A program made the translations under genes and the position numbers. Of a stretch of DNA of 64,000 nt, positions 55,898 through 64,000 are shown in pieces. A model generated the notes under the pieces. The model searched no databases, had not been told where the DNA came from, and was given only the letters and a program-made list of their open reading frames with translations. How positions within the stretch are numbered: the stretch's first letter is position 1; every line of letters begins with the position of its first letter. The stretch is from Pseudomonas palmensis (GTDB lineage Bacteria; Pseudomonadota; Gammaproteobacteria; Pseudomonadales; Pseudomonadaceae): assembly GCF_017848315.1 (NCBI RefSeq), contig NZ_JAFKEC010000001.1:245805-309804 (forward strand), given 5' to 3'.

Positions 55898-55929
55898 GAG
55901 GAGGCTCGCATCGTGATGCGAGCCTCCTC
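55898..55929. repeat. Perfect 15 bp hairpin after the SIR2-HerA operon
   Basis: GAGGAGGCTCGCATC and its exact complement with a 2 bp centre. No T-run on either side, so a classical terminator is unlikely; it may block 3' exonucleases or be a binding site. The rest of the gap 55930-56194 shows no gene. Confidence 0.6.
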
Positions 55930-56194
55930 AAGGAATCATAGCTTCTGAAAAAATATATATTTACGATCGGATGTAGCAGCGATGCAAACTAGGGGTATGT
56001 ACTAATAGCTGCTTCGGATACCATTTTTTGATGTTACATCGCTCACAGGTCAACAGCGAGTTCATACTTGGGCGTCTCAAGTATGATTCCACTGGAAGCC
56101 ATAGCTAGCTGATTTGTTTATTACCGTATGAGGTACGTCAAAAAATCCACTAAGTTCCATTTCCGCGAAAACCGTGCCATCTCGACCAACAACC

Positions 56195-56285
56195 GTTCGT
56201 GTGGTGCCGCACCATCACAAGGTTGCAGAGACAGTTTTCAATGTTTTGGAGCCACCGAAAAACCCGCCTTTCAGCGTTTTTTTTC
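56195..56285 (+). other. Degenerate right-hand att remnant
   Basis: cgttcgtgtggtgccgcacca followed by cacaaggttgcagag...ggagccaccgaaaaacccgccttt aligns along about 90 bp with the tRNA-Thr 3' end and its downstream terminator (40294-40389). It shares the one-base deletion of the internal att copy and probably marks the old right end of the island. Confidence 0.65.
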
Positions 56286-56705
56286 AGCTGCAACCACCGA
56301 CAGTTCGATACGCTGGCCAAGCACTTGCAGTGCATGCTCCACCTGTTCGATCTTGGAGCGGTGCAGCAAATCTACCAACCGATCTACTTGGGGGCGCTTC
56401 ATCCCCAGCCAGCGCGCCAGCTCGGTCTTGGTGACCTTCTGCTTGATCATGGTATTCCACAGTGCAGCCTTGGCCGCAGTCAAAGCAGACAACCGCACCA
56501 CAGGCTGGCCAGGTGCTGCCGGCGATGGCAGCGGTATGGCAATTCGCTGATCCACGTAAAAGGAAAGCGCCGACTCCAGGGGTCTACCGCGCCGAAAAGT
56601 GCTTCCTTAACCATATCACCGGCGCTGGACATTTCAGGGACGTCGGCGCAGCTCACCCATGGGCCGCCGTCCTTCCTCGTGCACGGTTACTGGATAGTCA
56701 TACAT
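56271..56705 (-). pseudogene. hicB: hicB-type antitoxin gene, two frameshifts
   Basis: The intended protein begins MYDYPVTVHEEG at 56705, continues in a second frame (PWVSCADVPEMSSAGDMVKE) and in a third (LESALSFYVDQRIAIPLPSP, then LTAAKAALWNTM and the HTH KTELARWLGMKRPQVDRLVDL). Two indels separate the parts, so the HicB partial-RNase-H and HTH domains are no longer in one frame. Confidence 0.8.
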
Positions 56706-56734
56706 GGCATCTGGGCCTCCCATAGGGCTCGACT

Positions 56735-56866
56735 TCAATCACCGAGGCCCAGGTCTTTGATGATTTTTCTTCTCAGACCTTCGCTGATTTCCTTAGCGCC
56801 ATGGTCTGGGAAGATGATTTGTCGGTTGCCGAGGTAAACCTTGAAATGGCTTCCCTTCGCAGGCAC
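56735..56866 (-). pseudogene. hicA: hicA-type toxin remnant
   Basis: 43 codons ending KGSHFKVYLGNRQIIFPDHG and SEGLRRKIIKDLGL, the dsRNA-binding-fold HicA toxin including its active-site GSH. The first ~20 residues are replaced by the adjoining DUF3077 gene fragment. Lies just upstream of hicB in the usual hicA-hicB order. Confidence 0.75.
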
Positions 56867-56877
56867 GAACGGCGGCA

Positions 56878-57015
56878 CGACTGGCCGAGGACGCCACGCA
56901 AGAACGCAATACAGGCCGACATGCCTGGGCTTCGCATTATTTGCAGGAGATGAGTAAGGCTGTGGTCGATGATGTGCTGGTTGCATTGAATGCCTGGGAT
57001 GGGCGCCCCGAGTAA
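56878..57015 (+). pseudogene. 3' fragment of a DUF3077 gene
   Basis: 45 codons (LAEDATQERNTGRHAWASHY...) nearly identical to residues 49-85 of the gene at 48848-49108, with a longer C-terminus. The similarity continues past the stop into a decayed copy of the leader hairpin (about 57052-57097). Confidence 0.85.
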
Positions 57016-57139
57016 GCACCCGCCTTCATACATGAGTGATCCGCTTGTCCAGGCAGTCCTTCCAAACAGGGATACAAATCCGCCCGTTTGGATGCGGCCC
57101 GAGCAATGGCCCACTGTTTGCGATGCACAGAAGGGCCTC

Positions 57140-57204
57140 TTCGCCGGCAAGGCCGGCTCCTACAAAGGACCACGCCGTCGGTAGGAGCCAGCCTTGCTGG
57201 CGAA
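57140..57204. repeat. REP element, inverted pair (family B)
   Basis: ttcgccggcaaggccggctc and a slightly diverged inverted partner, in the gap before the DUF2314 gene. Confidence 0.88.
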
Positions 57205-57216
57205 TGGCACCCCACG

Positions 57217-58044
57217 CTAGTGGGCGTTCTGCCCTTCAAGCAACGCCAGAATCCGCGGCCAACCGGCAATGCCTGCCAACGCCAGCGAAGTCTGGCCGTT
57301 GCCGTTGGGCAGCAACGGGTCAGCGCCATGACGCAACAGCGCATCCACCACCGTGTAATTGCCCGCCAGCACCTCGCGGTGCAGCATCAGCCATCCCTCG
57401 TCATCCGGGTCTCGGGCCACCTGCGGCTGTGCGCTCACGCCCTCCTCGATCTTGTCGCGCATGTTCAAGGCCATCGGGTGCTCGGTGCATTCCAGCACCG
57501 CCAGCGTCTGCTGGTCTTGAGCACGGTTCAACGTACGGGAGAGCAGCCAAGGCTGCTGACCTTCTGCAGCCGGGACAACTTCAACCAAACCCGGCTCACC
57601 GAAATCCATACCCCAGGCCTCATCGTGCTCCAGGCGCTCATCTTCTGGCATGGCCGCGCGTATCGCATCGACGGTGAAGCCGCCGTATACATGGCCCTGG
57701 CGCACATACATCCAGTCGTTCAGCAAGGCCAACGGCAGCGTCACAGGCTCCCAGGCCTTGAACGAGGTGGCCCAGCTTGGTTCATTCATCAGCACGCCGG
57801 TGATGGACTGCCCATCGAACTCGATCTCGCTCACCCACATGTTCTCGACGCTGGGTACCTCGGGGTCGTCGCTCTCGATGGGGAAGGACATTTTCACAGC
57901 CGCCATGTCCAGGCCCTTCACGATCCTGCGTGCCTCCCACGACAGCTCTCGCCAGAAATACTTGAACGTCGCCTGAGCACTGGCCACGGCGGCCTTGAAC
58001 TCGTCGCTTTCGCCTTCAACACCGTAGATGATCTGTTCGGTCAT
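57217..58044 (-). CDS. DUF2314 protein with C-terminal ankyrin repeat
   Basis: A 275-residue protein. The N-terminal part has FKYFWRELSWEARRIVKGLD and ENMWVSEIEFDGQSITGVLMNEP, as in DUF2314 (YegJ-like) proteins; the last 60 residues hold an ankyrin-type repeat (GWLMLHREVLAGNYTVVDALLRHGADPLLPNGNGQTSLALA). No signal peptide. Function unknown; such proteins are often found as immunity-like or stress genes. Confidence 0.78.
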   Translation of the reverse strand: MTEQIIYGVEGESDEFKAAVASAQATFKYFWRELSWEARRIVKGLDMAAVKMSFPIESDDPEVPSVENMWVSEIEFDGQSITGVLMNEPSWATSFKAWEPVTLPLALLNDWMYVRQGHVYGGFTVDAIRAAMPEDERLEHDEAWGMDFGEPGLVEVVPAAEGQQPWLLSRTLNRAQDQQTLAVLECTEHPMALNMRDKIEEGVSAQPQVARDPDDEGWLMLHREVLAGNYTVVDALLRHGADPLLPNGNGQTSLALAGIAGWPRILALLEGQNAH

Positions 58045-58225
58045 AGGTAAATCGTTCCATCGCCTGGTTCACTGAAATGCTCAAGCCAGAGCACTTGCGG
58101 CCTGTGCCGCCACTTGAAAAACGGGTGCAGGATAACCTGATCCAGCGAACGTGACAGCCTTGCCCCCAAGCCCCCGTTACGCTAAAAACCTGCACCCTTG
58201 GATACCACGCAAAAGGACAGGCCCA

Positions 58226-58723
58226 ATGTTTGAAAACATCACTGTTACCGGCAGCCCGCTGGTGCTGTCCACAGACGCCGAAGTGGACCAGGCACAAGCT
58301 GTGCTGGGTACCCGCTTCCCCACAGGCTACCGCGAGTACGTCACGCAGTTCGGCGAAGGCATTCTTGGCGGCGTGTACGTGCGCATCTACCCGCCCCATC
58401 AACTGCTGCACGGCGAAAACAGCCAGGCCCAGTGGGTTGAGCGCATCAACCAGTACTGGTTCTGGGACGACGACAAGGAGCTGATGCCCAAGGAAAAGGC
58501 CCTGCAGTGCATCATCATTGGCGACACCTACGACGGCGACGAACTCATCATTCACCCCGGCGACCCGGAGCGCATCTATGTGCTGCCACGCCACAGTGAA
58601 GCCGCCCTCGTTGCGGGTAACGGGCTGGTGGAAGCGATCGAATGGCTGTGCAGTTCGAATGTGCTGACAGAAGCGTTCACCGAGCGCGACTTCGAACCGT
58701 TCGACAGTCGCGTACAGCCCTGA
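58226..58723 (+). CDS. SMI1/KNR4 family protein (immunity-like)
   Basis: A 165-residue protein with the SMI1/KNR4 pattern: LGTRFPTGYREYVTQFGEGILGG near residue 30 and CIIIGDTYDGDELIIHPGDPERIYVLPRH. In bacteria this superfamily commonly supplies immunity proteins to contact-dependent toxins; no toxin gene is adjacent. Start at 58226 behind AAAAGGA; the longer upstream reading overlaps the divergent promoter region. Confidence 0.82.
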   Translation: MFENITVTGSPLVLSTDAEVDQAQAVLGTRFPTGYREYVTQFGEGILGGVYVRIYPPHQLLHGENSQAQWVERINQYWFWDDDKELMPKEKALQCIIIGDTYDGDELIIHPGDPERIYVLPRHSEAALVAGNGLVEAIEWLCSSNVLTEAFTERDFEPFDSRVQP

Positions 58724-58866
58724 CATGAAACGAATACCCAGGCGCACCCACGCCGGGTATTCGCCCGAACAATGAAATCCCGGTCGTCATCAATAAATAC
58801 CCAACGTCCGGCCATGGCTTGACCGGGCCCTGCACTTCGAATCGCTGGTAGCCGATGGTTTTTCAG

Positions 58867-59220
58867 TTACCCACAAGCATGGCGCTCGAGCGCACGCTCA
58901 AGGTCAGCCAATTCAACGCCCGCCCCCTCACCGCACCTCGCGACACGCCCCGCGCAATCAACCCTCACCCGTACCCCTTCCCCTGTAAGTTGCCCTGGAT
59001 ACTTGCGCAACATCAGTTCGACCTGCGTATCACTCAACCATGCCGCGCGGTCCAGGGACCAGCGCTGGTCCTGGAACTCGAACAGGCAGGCACCCGACAC
59101 GGCATCGACAATCCGCGGCGGATACACCCAGTGCGAGTTGCCGGCTTCCCACGGCGCCGCCTCGATACGATAGCGGCCGTCGGGTGAGGTGGATTGGGTT
59201 TCAAATTGGGTCATCGGCAT
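58867..59220 (-). CDS. Hypothetical protein
   Basis: A 117-residue protein (TQFETQSTSPDGRYRIEAAPW...RIVDAVSGACLFEFQDQRWSLDRAAWLSD). The DGRY/WSLD pattern suggests a beta-rich fold of the kind seen in small pseudomonad proteins; no family assigned. ATG at 59220 has GGAG 4 bp upstream; a second ATG two codons in is possible. Confidence 0.6.
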   Translation of the reverse strand: MPMTQFETQSTSPDGRYRIEAAPWEAGNSHWVYPPRIVDAVSGACLFEFQDQRWSLDRAAWLSDTQVELMLRKYPGQLTGEGVRVRVDCAGRVARCGEGAGVELADLERALERHACG

Positions 59221-59288
59221 CGTGCTCCGTGCATGATCGGAAAGTCTGTCACACCAGGGGCTGAACAGGTCGGCCCCTGTCGCTTCCT

Positions 59289-59582
59289 CTACGCAGTGGC
59301 CTTGCGATTGCCCATGCCGTCGAGCACCGCATCCACCAGCACCTTGGCTAATTCCGTCGAATGCAACGAGACCCACAGCAGAACTTTGCTGGTGGAGTCC
59401 TCGGGGTGCAAACAGGCTTTCTGGAGGGAGTCGAAGATGCCTCTGAGCAACAGCGAGGCATGCATCAGGGCGTCTTCTTCGGGTATGTCAGCACGTACCA
59501 GGAAGAACGGGGCATGCCCGGTACAGAGGACACCAGTGCTGCAATGGGGAGAAGTCGGGGGATCGGGAACAAGTTTTTTCAC
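59289..59582 (-). CDS. DUF3077-like small protein
   Basis: A 97-residue protein (HAPFFLVRADIPEEDALMHASLLLRGIFDSLQKAC...LHSTELAKVLVDAVLDG) of the same general type as the gene at 48848. GTG start at 59582 with CAGGAG 7 bp upstream; its leader resembles the recurrent leader of this family. Function unknown. Confidence 0.65.
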   Translation of the reverse strand: MKKLVPDPPTSPHCSTGVLCTGHAPFFLVRADIPEEDALMHASLLLRGIFDSLQKACLHPEDSTSKVLLWVSLHSTELAKVLVDAVLDGMGNRKATA

Positions 59583-60063
59583 GATGAAACTCCTGCTGGA
59601 AGGAGCCATCACCCACTGCGACCAAACAAATAGGTGACAGCTGTACGCAGGTTGGTCGACCGGATCAGCAGGCAAAACCGGCAGGCACGAATGCCTCCCA
59701 CGTACAGCCGTCATAACTCGAGATAACTGGCGAACTAACGCCGTCACGTCGATTGACTGCATAGAATTGCGTACTGGTTTCGGGCGACCAAACCCGATCG
59801 CTGATGCTCAGCGACCGCAGGAGCCTAACGGCCTGCCTGAACCCCAGCAAGGCGCACCGCCCACGCAAAATCTGTCCGCATATTACAGTCCTTCAGACGT
59901 GTCTGGCCAAGCGTGTGTAAACGCAGCCCTGCGCCGCAGTGGGCGGCCTCTTCGCCGGCAAGGCCGGCTCCTGCAGGGTGGCACCCACAAACGTACAAGC
60001 CAGCCGAAGACTGGCCGTTTAACGTCACCTGCACACCACCTACCCACACTCGCAGGGGACACA
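59583..60063. other. Divergent intergenic region before the lysE-like gene
   Basis: 481 bp holding the leader of the DUF3077-like gene and a single REP unit. A 67-codon minus-strand ORF at 59665-59868 is not convincing. No terminator seen. Confidence 0.45.
59946..59975. repeat. Single REP unit (family B)
   Basis: ttcgccggcaaggccggctc without an inverted partner. Confidence 0.8.
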
Positions 60064-60681
60064 ATGGAAATCTTTCTCTACGCCTTCAGCGTGATGTACA
60101 GCCCCGGCCCGGTGAACGTGATGGGCCTGAACGCCGGCCTTACAGGCCAGTTCCGCCGTACCGCAGGCTTCTTCGTCGGCGTGGGCGGCGCAATGTTCGT
60201 GCTGTTCATCCTGTTCGGCTACACCGGCGAAGCCATCATCTCCAAGGCCGCGCTGCCCTACCTCGCCCTGGCCGGCGGGCTCTACACCAGCTACCTGGCC
60301 TTCAAGGTCTACACCGCCAGGGTCCAGCTCACCCAATCGTCCGATGCCCCCGCCAAGGCGCTGACCTTCTGGAACGGCTTTCTGATCCAGGCCCTCAACC
60401 CCAAGGGCATGATGGTGGTGCTGCCGATCACCAGCGTGATGTTCCCCGCTGCGCACCTCAGCGGCGCCAGCATCGCCGCGGTGTCGGCGCTGATCGCCCT
60501 GGGCGCTGCCGGCGCGCCGGGCCTCTACGCCTTGCTGGGCGCCGTGCTGGGCAAGCGCATCAGCAAAGAGGTGTACTTCAACCTGTTCAACCGCCTGATG
60601 GGCATCGCCCTGGCCGTGTGCGCCGCTTTCATGTTCCACGATTTCTACATTCACATTCAGGCAAACGCCGGCACGCTGTAA
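60064..60681 (+). CDS. LysE family amino-acid exporter
   Basis: A 205-residue protein with about six helices. SPGPVNVMGLNAGLTGQFRRTAGFFVGVG at the start and FWNGFLIQALNPKGMMVVLP are LysE/RhtB signatures. It exports an amino acid or derivative, substrate unknown. Start at 60064 behind GGGGACACA. The next gene, an AraC regulator 46 bp downstream, is probably its regulator. Confidence 0.9.
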   Translation: MEIFLYAFSVMYSPGPVNVMGLNAGLTGQFRRTAGFFVGVGGAMFVLFILFGYTGEAIISKAALPYLALAGGLYTSYLAFKVYTARVQLTQSSDAPAKALTFWNGFLIQALNPKGMMVVLPITSVMFPAAHLSGASIAAVSALIALGAAGAPGLYALLGAVLGKRISKEVYFNLFNRLMGIALAVCAAFMFHDFYIHIQANAGTL

Positions 60682-60727
60682 CCTGTGTTGTCGCCGGCCT
60701 GACTCTATCGCTCGAAAGGTGAGCAGA

Positions 60728-61546
60728 ATGCTCGATCTACCGTCACCGCAAGACTGGGTGAAACACGCCCCGCCGTCCCCCAGGGTCGAACGCCTGGAGG
60801 CCTTCTTCAGCGCCCACGGTTTCGACCCGCACCGCCACGATACCTATGCCATCGGCCGCACCCTGGCCGGGGTGCAGAGCTTCAGCTACCGCGGCGCAAA
60901 CCGGCACAGCCTGCCGGGGGAGATTCTGGTGCTGCACCCGGACGAGGTCCACGACGGGCATGCGGGCTCGGCGTCGGGGTTTCGCTATCGCATGCTCTAC
61001 CTCACCCCGGCGCTGGTGCAGGAGGTGCTCGGGGGCCAGCCGTTGCCGTTTCTCAAGGGCGGCATTTCCCGCGACCCGCGTCTGGCGGCCGCCACCCACG
61101 CGATGCTCGCGAGCATGGACGACAGGCTAGACCCGCTCGAAGAGGACGACGCGCTGCTGGGCCTGGTAAGCGCGCTGCAGGCCGTGTGCGGGCGCCCGGC
61201 ATCAAGGCAGGCCCACGACTACGCCGCCGCCCGGCGTGCCCGCGAGTACATGGATGACAGCCTGGAGCAGCCCATCACCCTGGATGATCTGGCCGCCTGC
61301 GCCAACCGCGACCGCTGGAGCCTGTCCAAGGACTTTCGCGCCTACTTCGGCACCAGCCCCCACCGCTACCTGACCCTGCGCCGTCTCGACCGCTTCAAGG
61401 CCTCGGTGTTCGCCGGTAGGTGCCTGGCGGACGCAGCCGTAGAGGCCGGTTTCTTCGACCAGAGCCATATGTCCAGGCACTTCAAGAACGCCTACGGCAT
61501 CACCCCCTCGCGCTGGTGCAAACCCTTGCTCGGGCGCCTTGATTGA
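60728..61546 (+). CDS. AraC family transcriptional regulator
   Basis: A 272-residue regulator. The N-terminal cupin-like sensing domain has HRHDTYAIGRTLAGVQSF and PGEILVLHPDEVHDG; the C-terminus has two HTH motifs (LDDLAACANRDRWSLSKDFRAYFG; DAAVEAGFFDQSHMSRHFKNAYG). It lies after the LysE gene on the same strand, a frequent pairing. ATG 60728 follows AAGGTGA. Confidence 0.93.
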   Translation: MLDLPSPQDWVKHAPPSPRVERLEAFFSAHGFDPHRHDTYAIGRTLAGVQSFSYRGANRHSLPGEILVLHPDEVHDGHAGSASGFRYRMLYLTPALVQEVLGGQPLPFLKGGISRDPRLAAATHAMLASMDDRLDPLEEDDALLGLVSALQAVCGRPASRQAHDYAAARRAREYMDDSLEQPITLDDLAACANRDRWSLSKDFRAYFGTSPHRYLTLRRLDRFKASVFAGRCLADAAVEAGFFDQSHMSRHFKNAYGITPSRWCKPLLGRLD

Positions 61547-61925
61547 GTTTGCGCGCTGGCGGGCGGTGGGGTCGCCGACCTTGATATCCCCACCCCCATC
61601 CGTTATAGATAAAAAGGAAACCATAACGAAAAGAGGCCATTCCAGCCCCCCATGAACGAGATCACACGCATCTTTCGCCCTTCAGGCCCCCATTTTGCGC
61701 CCTGCGCTGATGGCTACGGGCCGAACACCGTCACCCCTTCCCCGCTCTCGACCCTGTTCCACGCACTGTCGATTCCGCCAGGCAACATCCTGCTGGCCCA
61801 GATGCGCAAGCGTCCCGTCCCTCCACCTGCACCGTAGCGCCTGAATTCCACCACCCTCGGCTTTTGCCGCTCGGGGTTGGGGAGCCTTTGCATTTTTTTC
61901 AGCGTTCAACTGTTCAGGAATCTCT
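61547..61925. other. Intergenic region before the monooxygenase gene
   Basis: 379 bp. A 61-codon ORF at 61652-61837 has no ribosome-binding site and no recognisable family. I see no operator or terminator of confidence. Confidence 0.4.
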
Positions 61926-63305
61926 ATGACTCTTCGTGTAGCCATCATCGGTGCCGGCCCGTCCGGCCTTGCGCAACTGCGTGCCTTCCAATCCGCCCAT
62001 GCCCAGGGCGCCCCCATGCCCGAAATCGTCTGCTTCGAAAAGCAGGCCGACTGGGGCGGCATGTGGAACTACACCTGGCGCACCGGCCTCGACCAGCACG
62101 GCGAACCGGTGCACGGCAGCATGTACCGCTACCTGTGGTCCAACGGCCCCAAGGAATGCCTTGAATTCGCCGACTACAGCTTCGACGAACACTTCGGCCG
62201 GCCGATCTCCTCGTACCCGCCGCGCGAAGTGCTGTGGGACTACATCCAGGGCCGCGTGAAAAAGGCCGGGGTGCGCGACTACATCCGCTTCAACACCGCG
62301 GTCAAGAACGTCAGCTTCGATGACACCACCCGCGAGTTCACCGTCAGCGCCTACGACTACAGCGCCGGGCAGGGCATCGAGCAGGTGTTCGATTACGTGG
62401 TGGTCGCCAGCGGGCACTTCTCTACGCCGCACGTACCGGAATTCGAAGGGTTCGAGCGATTCGCCGGGCGCATCCTGCACGCCCACGACTTTCGCGAGGC
62501 GATGGAGTTCAAGGGCCAGGACCTGCTCATCGTCGGCAGCAGCTACTCGGCCGAAGACATCGGCTCGCAATGCTACAAGTACGGCGCGCGCTCGATCACC
62601 ACGGCCTACCGCACCCAGCCGATGGGCTACAAATGGCCCAAGGGCTGGGAGGAGCGCCCGCAGCTGGTGCGTGTCGAGGGCAACCTGGCGTTCTTCGCCG
62701 ACGGCTCGAACAAGCGCGTGGATGCGATCATCCTGTGCACCGGCTACCAGCATCACTTCCCGTTCCTGCCCGACGAACTGACCCTCAAGACCAACAACCG
62801 CCTGTGGCCAACCGGCCTGTACCAGGGCGTGGTGTGGGAGCAGAACCCGCAGTTGATCTACCTGGGCATGCAGGACCTGTGGTACAGCTTCAACCTGTTC
62901 GACGCCCAGGCCTGGTTCGCCCGCGACTACATGCTGGGGCGCATCAAGCTGCCGGCCAAGGCCGACATGCAGGCCGACAGTGCCCGCTGGCGCGCCGATG
63001 AAGAGGCCCTGGACACCACCGCCTCGATGTACGAGTTCCAGGGCCGCTACATCAAGCACCTGATCGCGCAGACCGACTACCCCAGCTTCGATATCGATGC
63101 CGTGAACCGCATCTTCCTCAAGTGGAAGAGCGACAAGAAGAGCGACATCATGGGCTATCGCGACAAGTCGTACCGTTCGGTGATCACCGGCACGGCAGCG
63201 GTGCCGCACCATACGCGGTGGCTGAAGGCGATGGACGATTCGCTGGAGGAGTACCTGCGCGAAACGGACGGCAAGAAGGGCGAAGTGAAGGCACTGCGCG
63301 GGTAG
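61926..63305 (+). CDS. Flavin-containing monooxygenase (trimethylamine monooxygenase-like)
   Basis: A 459-residue FAD/NADPH enzyme. FAD site GAGPSG at 9-14; the FMO signature F-x-G-x3-H-x3-F as [16 protein letters not shown] site [10 protein letters not shown]; and [12 protein letters not shown]. Length and order fit bacterial trimethylamine monooxygenases, which oxidise tertiary amines to N-oxides; other soft nucleophiles are possible substrates. A 109 bp piece of it (62266-62374) recurs inverted at the window end. Confidence 0.92.
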   Translation: MTLRVAIIGAGPSGLAQLRAFQSAHAQGAPMPEIVCFEKQADWGGMWNYTWRTGLDQHGEPVHGSMYRYLWSNGPKECLEFADYSFDEHFGRPISSYPPREVLWDYIQGRVKKAGVRDYIRFNTAVKNVSFDDTTREFTVSAYDYSAGQGIEQVFDYVVVASGHFSTPHVPEFEGFERFAGRILHAHDFREAMEFKGQDLLIVGSSYSAEDIGSQCYKYGARSITTAYRTQPMGYKWPKGWEERPQLVRVEGNLAFFADGSNKRVDAIILCTGYQHHFPFLPDELTLKTNNRLWPTGLYQGVVWEQNPQLIYLGMQDLWYSFNLFDAQAWFARDYMLGRIKLPAKADMQADSARWRADEEALDTTASMYEFQGRYIKHLIAQTDYPSFDIDAVNRIFLKWKSDKKSDIMGYRDKSYRSVITGTAAVPHHTRWLKAMDDSLEEYLRETDGKKGEVKALRG

Positions 63306-63362
63306 CCCCGCCGACGCCCGAAACCGGTGCCCCCACAAGACCGGCCCTTGCCGGCGCGGCCT

Positions 63363-63770
63363 CTACTGCGGGCACTGGTAACCGGTTTGCCCCCGCTGCA
63401 GGCCGATGACCTCGCGATGCACCTGGCTGGGCCCGTAGTCGGCATTCCAGCCACGGCGTTCGGCCACCGGCTGCGGCGCATAGCCGTCCTTGCAGGCCAG
63501 CAGGTGGAGCATCACGTTCGCCTCGCCCATCAGCGGCTCCAGCTTGAGGGTGCGCCTGGGCGCCAGTTGTACCCTCCCCTGCGCGTCGCTGCGGGCCACC
63601 ACCACCCCTGCATCAATAATGCTCACCCCGGCCAGTGGTTGTCGGGTGTGCTGATCGACGACCGTGGTGTCGAGCCCGTCGTGCACGATCACCGAGCGCG
63701 GCATGCAGCCTTGCAGCAGCAACAGCGCGGGCAAAGCGGTGTACCTCCACCAGCGGAATCGGACTGTCAT
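63363..63770 (-). CDS. Putative lipoprotein
   Basis: A 135-residue protein with a lipobox (TALPALLLLQGC) and a carboxypeptidase-regulatory-like beta region (TTVVDQHTRQPLAGVSIIDAGVVVARSDAQGRVQL). Function unknown. Start at 63770 has AGGAG 6 bp upstream. Convergent with the monooxygenase gene. Confidence 0.72.
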   Translation of the reverse strand: MTVRFRWWRYTALPALLLLQGCMPRSVIVHDGLDTTVVDQHTRQPLAGVSIIDAGVVVARSDAQGRVQLAPRRTLKLEPLMGEANVMLHLLACKDGYAPQPVAERRGWNADYGPSQVHREVIGLQRGQTGYQCPQ

Positions 63771-63891
63771 GGCAAGCTCCTGCAAGGCCTGAAACATGGC
63801 AGTCTACTTGCGCGACCGGATTTGTGCAGAAGCGTCGAGATCGACACGCAGGTGCCTTTCCGTCGCCCGTGGCGCTCACGTATCATCCGCC

Positions 63892-64000
63892 CCCTGCCCG
63901 GCGCTGTAGTCGTAGGCGCTGACGGTGAACTCGCGGGTGGTGTCATCGAAGCTGACGTTCTTGACCGCGGTGTTGAAGCGGATGTAGTCGCGCACCCCGG
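63892..64000 (-). repeat. Exact inverted copy of part of the monooxygenase gene
   Basis: The last 109 bases are the perfect reverse complement of 62266-62374. The match starts abruptly at 63892 and runs off the window. Confidence 0.95.

Noticed and set aside
55898..55929. Hairpin as an intrinsic terminator for the SIR2-HerA operon
   Set aside because: No T-run follows on either strand, so it is reported only as a hairpin.

Overview
The window looks like chromosome of a Pseudomonas of the P. putida group. Coding sequence is dense and GC-rich, gene order follows the known Pseudomonas blocks (thiI-glnA-ntrBC-trmL-secB-grxC-gpmI-envC-ctpA; hisBHAF; asmA-mutY-yggX), and two families of P. putida-type REP elements lie in the gaps between genes. 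All identifications come from reading the sequence and from remembered family features; no search was run.

0-10 kb: end of glycogen phosphorylase, a YkgJ-type cysteine-cluster protein, typA, thiI, then the nitrogen-control block glnA-ntrB-ntrC. glnA has a textbook sigma-54 promoter. Between ntrC and the next gene is a second sigma-54 promoter driving a very short transcript, in the position of the P. aeruginosa NrsZ sRNA. 10-22 kb: trmL, secB-grxC-rhodanese, gpmI-envC-ctpA-deacetylase, and a 1546-residue protein resembling the pseudomonad dermonecrotic-toxin-like family. 22-28 kb: his genes and an MFS transporter. 28-40 kb: asmA-mutY-yggX, tRNA-Phe, a polar amino-acid ABC transporter, a methyltransferase gene holding an unusual cluster of perfect DnaA boxes, and the polyamine exporter genes mdtJI. 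mdtJI is preceded by a 34-codon leader ORF and a sequence able to sequester the mdtJ ribosome-binding site.

40.2-57 kb is an integrated, composite genomic island. It starts at the 3' end of tRNA-Thr(UGU), next to a P4-type integrase. A 25-26 bp copy of the tRNA 3' end recurs at 48.5 kb and, in degenerate form, at 56.2 kb, so two elements appear stacked in tandem. Segment 1 carries AT-rich genes that look like anti-phage cargo: a zinc-ribbon protein with a HEPN-type R-x4-H motif, an AbiC-like membrane protein, a DUF5677-like gene broken by an amber codon, and a second HEPN-like protein. Segment 2 carries a DUF2130 - SIR2 - HerA - KTSC cluster, a SIR2-HerA type defence system with two extra genes. 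Both segments also hold decayed copies of another integrase, each preceded by a repeated ~750 bp leader with a covarying hairpin. The right edge holds broken hicBA and a DUF3077 gene fragment.

57-64 kb returns to chromosome-like sequence: DUF2314-ankyrin and SMI1/KNR4 proteins, small Pseudomonas-specific proteins, a LysE exporter, an AraC regulator, a flavin-containing monooxygenase and a lipoprotein. The last 109 bases are an exact inverted copy of the inside of the monooxygenase gene, which suggests either a contig-end artefact or an inverted duplication.
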